64,000 bases of DNA from BQWY01 sp046351095 (GTDB lineage: Bacteria > Nitrospirota > Nitrospiria > Nitrospirales > Nitrospiraceae). Below, in pieces: positions 57,706-64,000 of the stretch. The stretch is from positions 1,240,001-1,304,000 of the forward strand of contig JAXLZC010000001.1 of assembly GCA_046351095.1 (NCBI GenBank), given 5' to 3'. Position 1 is the first letter of the stretch. Every line of letters starts with the position of its first letter. A program made the translations under genes and the position numbers. Under the pieces are notes generated by a model, which saw only the letters and a program-made list of their open reading frames with translations, searched no databases and was not told where the DNA came from.

Positions 57706-59124
57706 ATGTTTAAAAAAATTCTCGTTGCCAACAGAGGCGAAATCGCCATGCGGATCATTCGCGCCTGCCGCGAATTGAACATCCGCACGGTCGCCATCTA
57801 TTCCGAAGCCGACTCAAGCGGCATCTACGTCAAAAAAGCGGACGAGGCCTACCAAGTCGGCCCCGGCCCGGTGAAGGGCTTTTTGGATGGCCCGCAGATC
57901 GTGGCCATCGCCAAACGTGTCGGCGTGGACGCCATTCACCCCGGTTACGGCTTCCTCGCGGAAAACGCCGAGTTCGCGGAACTCTGCAAAGCCTCGAACA
58001 TCACGTTCATCGGCCCCTCGCCCCACGCCATCAACCTGATGGGCAACAAGGTGAAGGCACGCGAGTTGGCGATCTCGGTCGGCGTGCCGGTCGTGCCGGG
58101 CACGGACGGCGCAGTCACCAGCGTCAAAGAAGGGTTGGCCTTCGCGAAAAAAATCGGCTACCCGGTCATGATCAAGGCCAGCGCCGGCGGCGGCGGCCGC
58201 GGCTTGCGTGTCGTCTGGTCGGACGACGAACTCCGCGATCAAATGGAGACCTGTTCGCGTGAAGCGCTCGCGTCGTTCGGCGACGGCGGCGTCTTCATGG
58301 AAAAGTTCATCCAGCGCCCGCACCATATCGAATTTCAGATCTTGGCCGACAAACATGGGCGGACGATTCACTTGGGCGAGCGCGACTGCTCGATCCAACG
58401 TCGCCACCAAAAACTCGTCGAGATCGCGCCGTCGCTCGTGCTGACGCCGGAGCTGCGCGCCAAAATGGGCGCGGACGCCATTAAGATCTCCGAAGCCATT
58501 TCGTACGACAACGCGGGCACCGTGGAGTTTTTGTTGGCCGACGACGGCCGCTACTACTTTATCGAGATGAACCCGCGTATCCAGGTGGAGCATACCGTCA
58601 CCGAGCAGATCACCGCGATCGACATCGTGCGCAATCAGATTTCCATCGCGGAAGGGAACAAGCTCGACATCTCGCAGGACGACGTGCGGTTTCTCGGCCA
58701 CGCCATCCAGTGCCGTATCAACGCGGAAGATCCGAAGAACCAATTCCGCCCCTGCACCGGCACCGTGTCGGCCTATCTGTCGCCGGGCGGCATCGGCGTC
58801 CGCATCGACGGCGCCGTATACAAGGGGTATACGATCCCGCCCTACTACGATGCGCTGCTGGCGAAGTTGACCGTGCGCGGCCGCACCTGGGAAGAAACCG
58901 TCAGCCGTATGCACCGCTCGTTGGAAGAATATGTGCTGCGCGGCGTGAAGACGACGATTCCCTACATGCAAGCCATCATGCAGGATCCGGATTTCCGGGC
59001 CGGAAAGTTCGATACGACGTATATCGATACGCACCCGACGCTGCTGGACTACGAAGACACCGATCCGCCGGAAGACCTGGCCTTGGCGATTTCCGTCGCC
59101 ATCGCCGCGTACGAAGGGCTCTAG
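57706..59124 (+). CDS. pycA: Pyruvate carboxylase subunit A (biotin carboxylase)
   Basis: 472 residues. It starts MFKKILVANRGEIAMRIIRA and contains HPGYGFLAENAEFAE, the ATP-grasp loop ASAGGGGRGLRVV, LGERDCSIQRRHQK, and MNPRIQVEHTVTEQITAID with the catalytic Glu and Arg. It carboxylates biotin with bicarbonate and ATP. The B subunit with carboxyltransferase and biotinyl domains follows after 67 bases, so this pair makes oxaloacetate (or a related 2-oxoacid carboxylase). In autotrophs with a reductive TCA cycle this fills the C4 pool; that setting is inferred. Confidence 0.94.
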   Translation: MFKKILVANRGEIAMRIIRACRELNIRTVAIYSEADSSGIYVKKADEAYQVGPGPVKGFLDGPQIVAIAKRVGVDAIHPGYGFLAENAEFAELCKASNITFIGPSPHAINLMGNKVKARELAISVGVPVVPGTDGAVTSVKEGLAFAKKIGYPVMIKASAGGGGRGLRVVWSDDELRDQMETCSREALASFGDGGVFMEKFIQRPHHIEFQILADKHGRTIHLGERDCSIQRRHQKLVEIAPSLVLTPELRAKMGADAIKISEAISYDNAGTVEFLLADDGRYYFIEMNPRIQVEHTVTEQITAIDIVRNQISIAEGNKLDISQDDVRFLGHAIQCRINAEDPKNQFRPCTGTVSAYLSPGGIGVRIDGAVYKGYTIPPYYDALLAKLTVRGRTWEETVSRMHRSLEEYVLRGVKTTIPYMQAIMQDPDFRAGKFDTTYIDTHPTLLDYEDTDPPEDLALAISVAIAAYEGL

Positions 59125-59191
59125 CGGAAGCCTGGACCGATGCCGTGCGCCGTGAGGCGCGACGGTCGCGAGTGACGAAGGGTAGACGAGT

Positions 59192-61198
59192 ATGGCACGA
59201 GCACCAAAAAAGAAATCTGCGAAAACATCCGGCGCCTCGAAAGCGACGCGCGCGCCGAAACGCGCCGCCACGCCGGCCCGTAGCACCAAACGTGTCGAGA
59301 GTGCCGAACGCGCCGTCGTCCGCGCGCGTATCGAAGACCGCCCCGGCCTGCAGTTGCAGGCCGCGCCGGGCAAGACGCTGCATTTGACCGATGTCGCCTT
59401 GCGCGACGGCCATCAATCGTTGCTCGCCACGCGGATGCGTACCGAGGACATGCTCCCGATCGCGCAGAAACTGGACTCCGTCGGCTACTGGTCGTTGGAA
59501 GTCTGGGGCGGCGCCACCTACGACACCTGCCTCCGCTTTTTGAAAGAAGATCCGTGGGAGCGGTTGCGCGCGCTGCGCGACGCGATGCCCAACACGCGTT
59601 TGCAGATGTTGCTGCGCGGCCAAAACATCGTCGGCTACCGCCACTACGCGGACGACGTGCTCGAAAAATTCATCGAGCGTTCCGCGGCGAACGGCATTGA
59701 TGTCTTCCGTATCTTCGACGCGCTGAACGACGTGCGGAATATCGATCGCGCGTTGCAGGAAGTGAAGGCCAACGGCAAACACGCGGAAGCCGCGATCTCC
59801 TACACCGTGAGTCCGGTGCACAGCCTCGAGCGCTTCGTCGACCTGGCCAAGCGCCTCGAAGACATGGGCACCGACACGCTCTGCGTGAAGGACATGGCGG
59901 GTCTGCTCTCGCCGGTCGACGCGTACAAGCTGATCCGCCGCCTGAAGACCGCGGTGAAAGTCCCGATCCACCTGCATACGCACTACACCTCGGGTATGGC
60001 CTCGATGGCGTCCCTCATGGCCATCGTCGCGGGCCTCGACATGTTGGATACCGCCATCTCGCCGCTGTCCGGCGGGACGTCGCATCCGCCGACCGAAACG
60101 TTGGTCGCCGCGTTGCGCGGCACGCCGTACGATACGGGCCTCGACCTGCGCCGTTTGGAGCCGATCGCGGACCACTTCCGCACCGTGCGCCGAAAGTATT
60201 CGCAATTCGAGAGCGACTTCACCGGTGTGGACGCGGAGATCCTGACCTCGCAGATTCCCGGCGGCATGTTATCGAACCTCGCTGCGCAATTAACCGAGCA
60301 GGACGCGCTCGACCGGATGAAGGAAGTGCTGGAAGAAGTCCCGCGCGTCCGTAAGGAAATGGGCTATCCGCCGCTGGTCACGCCGACCAGCCAGATCGTC
60401 GGCACGCAGGCCACGTTGAACGTGCTGACCGGCGAGCGTTACCAAGTCATCACCAACGAGACGAAGAATTATTTCCTCGGCCTCTACGGGAAAGCACCCG
60501 GTGCGGTCGATCGCGAAGTGCAGGCGAAGGCCATCGGCGACGAAGAACCGATCCGCGGTCGTCCCGCCGACCGATTGGAGCCGGAATTCGAAAAGTTGGC
60601 CGACGACTTCCCCGAAGCGGCGACCACCGTCGAAGATCAACTGTCGTTTGTGTTGTTCCCGTCGATCGCGCGCGACTTTTTCGAGGAACGCGCAACCGGC
60701 CATTTCAAGCCGGAGCCCTTGCGTCCGCGCGAAGAAAAGGGCCCGGCGGGCGGCACCGATCTCCATTTGGCGCCGGCGGAGTTTTACGTCAACGTGCACG
60801 GCGAGACCTACCACATCCATGTGTCGGGCTCGGGCCGCAAAGTGGACGGGAAACGGCCGTACTACATCCGCGTCAACGACAAGCTGGAAGAAGTCATACT
60901 CGAGCCGATTCACGAAGTGCTGACCGGCGTGCCGGATGCCGCGGACGAAGGCGGCGGGAAAAAGGGTCGCCCGCGTCCGATGAAACCCGGCGACGTGGCG
61001 CCGCCCATGCCGGGACGCGTGGTGAAGGTGCTTGTGGCGGTCGGCGACACGGTCAAAACCGGCGATCCCTTACTCATCATCGAAGCGATGAAGATGGAAA
61101 GCCGCGTGCCTGCGCCGATCGACGGCAAGGTCGCCACGGTCTACGTCGCGGAAGGCGACAACGTCAAAACCGACGAAACGCTCGTGCAGTTGGAATAG
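59192..61198 (+). CDS. pycB: Pyruvate carboxylase subunit B (carboxyltransferase with biotinyl domain)
   Basis: 668 residues. A Lys/Ala/Arg-rich extension (about 1-60) precedes the HMGL-like carboxyltransferase domain: TDVALRDGHQSLLATRMRTEDM, the metal region PIHLHTHYTSGMA, and the conserved PASTA-like C-terminal part, then a Pro-rich linker and the biotinyl domain with biotin-acceptor K634 in EAMKMES. It transfers CO2 from biotin to pyruvate, or acts in oxaloacetate or 2-oxoglutarate carboxylation. The basic extension is unusual and could bind nucleic acid or another protein. It pairs with pycA. Confidence 0.93.
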   Translation: MARAPKKKSAKTSGASKATRAPKRAATPARSTKRVESAERAVVRARIEDRPGLQLQAAPGKTLHLTDVALRDGHQSLLATRMRTEDMLPIAQKLDSVGYWSLEVWGGATYDTCLRFLKEDPWERLRALRDAMPNTRLQMLLRGQNIVGYRHYADDVLEKFIERSAANGIDVFRIFDALNDVRNIDRALQEVKANGKHAEAAISYTVSPVHSLERFVDLAKRLEDMGTDTLCVKDMAGLLSPVDAYKLIRRLKTAVKVPIHLHTHYTSGMASMASLMAIVAGLDMLDTAISPLSGGTSHPPTETLVAALRGTPYDTGLDLRRLEPIADHFRTVRRKYSQFESDFTGVDAEILTSQIPGGMLSNLAAQLTEQDALDRMKEVLEEVPRVRKEMGYPPLVTPTSQIVGTQATLNVLTGERYQVITNETKNYFLGLYGKAPGAVDREVQAKAIGDEEPIRGRPADRLEPEFEKLADDFPEAATTVEDQLSFVLFPSIARDFFEERATGHFKPEPLRPREEKGPAGGTDLHLAPAEFYVNVHGETYHIHVSGSGRKVDGKRPYYIRVNDKLEEVILEPIHEVLTGVPDAADEGGGKKGRPRPMKPGDVAPPMPGRVVKVLVAVGDTVKTGDPLLIIEAMKMESRVPAPIDGKVATVYVAEGDNVKTDETLVQLE

Positions 61199-61244
61199 GC
61201 TTGCGCCGACGCGCAGGGCGGTTCACTCCGCACAGAGGCTGAAG

Positions 61245-62261
61245 GTGACTCGTGCTGCGCGCCGCGCCTATTCGCCAACACGCCGACCGCATCTCGCTCC
61301 ACCGCACACCTTCACACCGCTCGTCCGCCTGTTTGTCGGCATGATCGCCGTCCTCCTGGCGGCTTGTGCCTCACCGTCCCGCCCGCCGCTCCCCGAGTGG
61401 TACGACACGATTCAGCGGATGCCCATTCGGTCCGTCGTCGTCGACGGCCATCGCCTCGCTTACATCGACCAGGGCCAAGGCCCCACGCTCGTGCTGTTCC
61501 ATGGGTTCGGCGGCGCGATGTGGCAGTGGGAATATCAACTCGCCGCGCTCGCATCGAACTATCGTGTCGTCGCCTTCGATCTGCTGGGCGCCGGCCTCTC
61601 CGACAAACCTGACATCGCCTATCGACCGGAGGAGGTTCTCCAGGTTGTGCGCGGCGCGCTCGATGCTGTAGGGATTGAGCAAGCGACGCTGATCGGCAAT
61701 AGTATGGGCGCAGGGATCGCGATGGGCTTAGCGATGACCGCACCGCAGCGCGTCGACCGACTGATCTTGATCGGCGGCCTCCCGGCGAACATCCACGAGA
61801 CCGTGGCGAGTCCGTTGATCCGGCGTGCGCTGGAGACACGAGCGCCCACATGGTTGGTGCGGGTCCTCGGCTGGTTCGCGGGCGGCTCGGCGACGGATCG
61901 TGTGCTCGAAGAAATCGTCTACGACCATCGACTCCTGACACCGGCCGTGCGCGAACGCTCACAGCGTAACCGTCGCACGCAAAATATCGTCGGACCAGCG
62001 CTCGCGACGGCTAGGACCGTCCCGGAATGGGAACGCGACTACGGTCCGCGTATTCCGTCGATCGCCCATCAGACACTCGTGCTCTGGGGCGAACGCGACC
62101 GTGTGTTTCCGCCGACGGTCGGCCGCGAATTAGCCGGACAACTGCCCCATGCGACGTTTCACGCGATTCCAGACGCCGGACATATTCCGCAGTGGGAACA
62201 GCCGGAGCTGGTTAACGGACTCATCCGCACGTTTCTCGAATCGCCGCCTCAATCGCCATAA
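61245..62261 (+). CDS. Alpha/beta hydrolase, probable lipoprotein
   Basis: 338 residues. An N-terminal hydrophobic part ends in LLAAC, a lipobox, suggesting an anchored form. The catalytic triad is Ser in GNSMGAG, Asp in GERDRVFPP and His in PDAGHIPQWEQP; the oxyanion region is LFHGFGG. The fold is that of esterases and haloalkane-dehalogenase-like hydrolases, substrate unknown. The GTG at 61245 gives the long signal region; an ATG at 61341 would start within the signal peptide. It stands between pycB and the Tpx gene on the same strand. Confidence 0.88.
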   Translation: MTRAARRAYSPTRRPHLAPPHTFTPLVRLFVGMIAVLLAACASPSRPPLPEWYDTIQRMPIRSVVVDGHRLAYIDQGQGPTLVLFHGFGGAMWQWEYQLAALASNYRVVAFDLLGAGLSDKPDIAYRPEEVLQVVRGALDAVGIEQATLIGNSMGAGIAMGLAMTAPQRVDRLILIGGLPANIHETVASPLIRRALETRAPTWLVRVLGWFAGGSATDRVLEEIVYDHRLLTPAVRERSQRNRRTQNIVGPALATARTVPEWERDYGPRIPSIAHQTLVLWGERDRVFPPTVGRELAGQLPHATFHAIPDAGHIPQWEQPELVNGLIRTFLESPPQSP

Positions 62262-62285
62262 TCGATCGTTCAGAGGAGATACCCC

Positions 62286-62969
62286 ATGACCTATTTCACA
62301 TCGACACATATTCGGCATGCGGCAGTGGCCGCCGTACTGTATACCTGCGTATCGTTGAGCGGCTGCGGCACAGCGTCGCAGGGCAGCACATCGCTCTCAG
62401 GGTTTTCCTATAAGGAGTTACCGGTGGCGCAACAGTCGGCCACGCCGGGCGACGGCCACCATGTCACGTTTCGCGGCACCCCGCTCGATCTGAGCGGACC
62501 GGGCATCGCCGTCGGGAAACCGCTCCAAGCGGTAAACGTGACGAAACCGGACCTGACGCAGATCCCTGTCACCGGGACAAACGGAAAGGGCAAAGTCCGA
62601 ATCGTGAGCGTCGTGCCGTCGCTCGACACCAAAGTTTGCGAACAGCAGACGCATTACCTCAGCGAGAAAAACGGCGGCCTCGACCGCATGATCGAACTGA
62701 TCACCGTCAGCGTCGATACGCCGTTCGCGCAGAAGCGGTTTGCCGAAGAAGCGAAGATCTCGAACGTGACGTTCCTCTCGGACTATCGCGGGGCGGAGTT
62801 CGGCAAGGCGCACGGCCTCTTTCTGAAAGGCCCGCATATTTTGGCGCGCAGCCTGATGGTGATCGACCAAGACAACATCGTGCGCCATCTGCAGGTGACG
62901 CCGGAGCTGGCGCAACTCCCCGACTTGGACGACGCCTTCCGCGTCGCACGCACGTTGATTCACCAGTAA
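62286..62969 (+). CDS. tpx: Tpx-type thiol peroxidase, lipoprotein, one-Cys form
   Basis: 227 residues. A signal peptide ends in the lipobox LSGC (C27), so it is predicted to be lipid-anchored outside the cytoplasm, whereas usual Tpx is soluble. The peroxidatic Cys is C118 in PSLDTKVCEQQ with the family's T-x2-C context. The usual resolving Cys (RFC in E. coli Tpx) is Ala here: FAQKRFAEE. The mature protein has no other Cys, so it must be reduced by an external thiol. The ATG at 62286 follows AGGAG. It lies 24 bases after the hydrolase gene. Confidence 0.92.
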   Translation: MTYFTSTHIRHAAVAAVLYTCVSLSGCGTASQGSTSLSGFSYKELPVAQQSATPGDGHHVTFRGTPLDLSGPGIAVGKPLQAVNVTKPDLTQIPVTGTNGKGKVRIVSVVPSLDTKVCEQQTHYLSEKNGGLDRMIELITVSVDTPFAQKRFAEEAKISNVTFLSDYRGAEFGKAHGLFLKGPHILARSLMVIDQDNIVRHLQVTPELAQLPDLDDAFRVARTLIHQ

Positions 62970-63005
62970 CGCGCCGTCACCGGTCGCACAACATCGGGGA
63001 CCGTT

Positions 63006-63680
63006 ATGCCGACATCCTTTTCCGCTCGACTCAAATCGCTCGCGCAACCGATCTGGGATGCCCAATTGACGCATCCCTTTGTCGTCGCACTCGGCAACGG
63101 CACGTTACCCGCGCGTACGTTTCGGTATTACATCCTGCAAGACGCACGATACCTGAGCGACCTCGCCCGTGTGTTTTCCGCCGGCGCACTCCGCGCGCCG
63201 GATGCCGAGTCGGCTCTCCGCTTCAACAAACTCGCGGAGGAAACACTCGTCGTTGAGCGCAGCCTCCACGAAAGTTACGGCAAACAATGGAAGCTGAGCG
63301 CCGCGCAGATGACGGCGACGCCGATGGCGCCGACCAACTTCGCCTACACGCGCCACATGCTCGCGGTCGCGGCAACCGGCTCGGCCTGCGAGATCGCCGT
63401 CGTCGCGCTCCCCTGCGCTTGGATCTACTACGTCGTCGGCAAACACCTGCTGAAACATGGCCCACCGAAAGCCGACCATCCCTACCGTGACTGGCTCATG
63501 CTCTACGCCTCGCCGGAATTCGAAGCGGTGCAGCGATGGATGCGGAAGAAAGTCGACGAATGGGCCACGCAAGCGAGTCAGGCGGAACGCCGACGGATGG
63601 AAGAAGCGTTTGTGATCAGCTCGCGGTATGAATGGATGTTTTGGGAAATGGCCTGGACCGAGGAAACCTGGCCGATCTAG
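63006..63680 (+). CDS. tenA: TenA-family aminohydrolase (thiaminase II-like)
   Basis: 224 residues, all-helical. TenA marks: FRYYILQDARYLSDLARVF, the active-site Cys in LPCAWIYYVVGKHL, and the C-terminal RYEWMFWEMAW with the catalytic Glu. The family hydrolyses the amino group of thiamin breakdown products (salvage of the pyrimidine HMP). No thi genes adjoin. The start is ATG 63006. It is in line with the Tpx gene at 36 bases and may share its transcript. Confidence 0.92.
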   Translation: MPTSFSARLKSLAQPIWDAQLTHPFVVALGNGTLPARTFRYYILQDARYLSDLARVFSAGALRAPDAESALRFNKLAEETLVVERSLHESYGKQWKLSAAQMTATPMAPTNFAYTRHMLAVAATGSACEIAVVALPCAWIYYVVGKHLLKHGPPKADHPYRDWLMLYASPEFEAVQRWMRKKVDEWATQASQAERRRMEEAFVISSRYEWMFWEMAWTEETWPI

Positions 63681-63941
63681 CGGCGAGGGCGATGGCTGAG
63701 CGTTGCTCGCGCAGACACAGCGCACCGGTCCGCTCTCGCCGAGACGCCTACGGCAGCTGAACTTGCGACGTACTTCGCCTTGCGCGCACGTCGCATCGAA
63801 CAGCAGCCGCCGTACACGGCGTCGACCGGCCGCGAGCCGACATGGCCCGGCGCGCCGATAGCGCTCCAACCTCAGCCATCGCCCTCGATCTATATCGATC
63901 AGAAAAGAAAGAGGATAAGAGAGGAAGGAAAACCGATTGAA

Positions 63942-64000
63942 CTAGAAAGTCGCTCTTCCCACGGGCGCACCGATCGGCACCTTCGCGCCATCCATACGAC
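63942..64000 (-). CDS. C-terminal tail of a gene running in from the right
   Basis: The minus-strand frame is open from the window edge to a TAG stop (63942-63944) and reads RMDGAKVPIGAPVGRATF. The even codon pattern suggests a real C-terminus, but 18 residues are too few to identify the protein. Confidence 0.35.
   Translation of the reverse strand, partial: RMDGAKVPIGAPVGRATF

Noticed and set aside
55040..59161. Shared 13-mer GCCGTGAGGCGCG in two spacers
   Set aside because: Short, GC-rich and only two copies; chance is enough to explain it.

Overview
The window is dense, GC-rich bacterial chromosome with about 73 protein genes, three tRNAs and spacers all shorter than 300 bases. The gene set suggests a Nitrospira-like member of the Nitrospirota. 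Pointers are many two-component and sigma-54 regulators, receiver proteins with a C-terminal Cys-rich output tail, a two-subunit pyruvate carboxylase, squalene/phytoene synthase, classical protoporphyrin haem synthesis, extracytoplasmic cytochrome c and cupredoxin, and several small unknown proteins. No rRNA or marker for nitrification or nitrogen fixation is present, so this is inference. I see no phage, insertion sequence or CRISPR array.

Layout. 1-4257: a truncated DUF4340 gene, a lipoprotein with an internal repeat, tRNA-Arg, a PilZ protein, a protein with a DpnII/MboI-like nuclease domain lacking its acidic catalytic residues, a Lrp/AsnC-type domain protein and a lipoprotein. 4232-9340 (minus): malQ, a histidine kinase and a sigma-54 response regulator in one operon. 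9382-16817: DUF72, SPFH lipoprotein, cytochrome c, queC, DksA/TraR protein, RpoS-like sigma factor, apt, acylphosphatase. 16974-18733: a strong promoter, tRNA-Pro and four genes for a zinc-type protein, a thioredoxin-fold ferredoxin, an unknown protein and an atypical two-cluster ferredoxin. 18789-25691: HepT/MntA toxin-antitoxin, squalene/phytoene synthase coupled to a cupredoxin, htpX, a glutathione-peroxidase lipoprotein, small secreted proteins, YqeY. 25973-30877: a signalling cluster (receiver, receiver-GGDEF, hybrid kinase, HPt). 31042-37942: GH15 glucoamylase, then a His-rich protein, membrane-fusion lipoprotein and CzcA-type RND pump. 38062-41510: tRNA-Ala, purN, purM, rlmD. 41625-47666: DUF1844, NtrY, NtrX (minus) opposite mazG and a membrane protein. 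47767-51779 (minus): hemE, hemH, hemG and an unknown gene. 51994-64000: fatty-acid desaturase, EamA transporter, FmdB-type zinc ribbon, PstS-like binding protein, IPT/TIG protein, pyruvate carboxylase subunits A and B, alpha/beta hydrolase, a one-Cys Tpx lipoprotein, TenA, and the tail of one further gene.

Themes. Regulation is heavy: two sigma-54 activators with kinases, a phosphorelay ending in c-di-GMP synthesis, a c-di-GMP receptor (PilZ), and an alternative sigma factor. Two peroxidases are predicted outer-envelope lipoproteins. Candidate promoters share a -35 near TTGAC/TTGCC and often an extended -10 beginning TGCTA; several lie so close to the start codon that leaderless mRNAs are likely. 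Pyrimidine-rich heptamer arrays (about CTYCCGT) recur in four spacers. All promoter, start-site and localisation statements are readings by eye.
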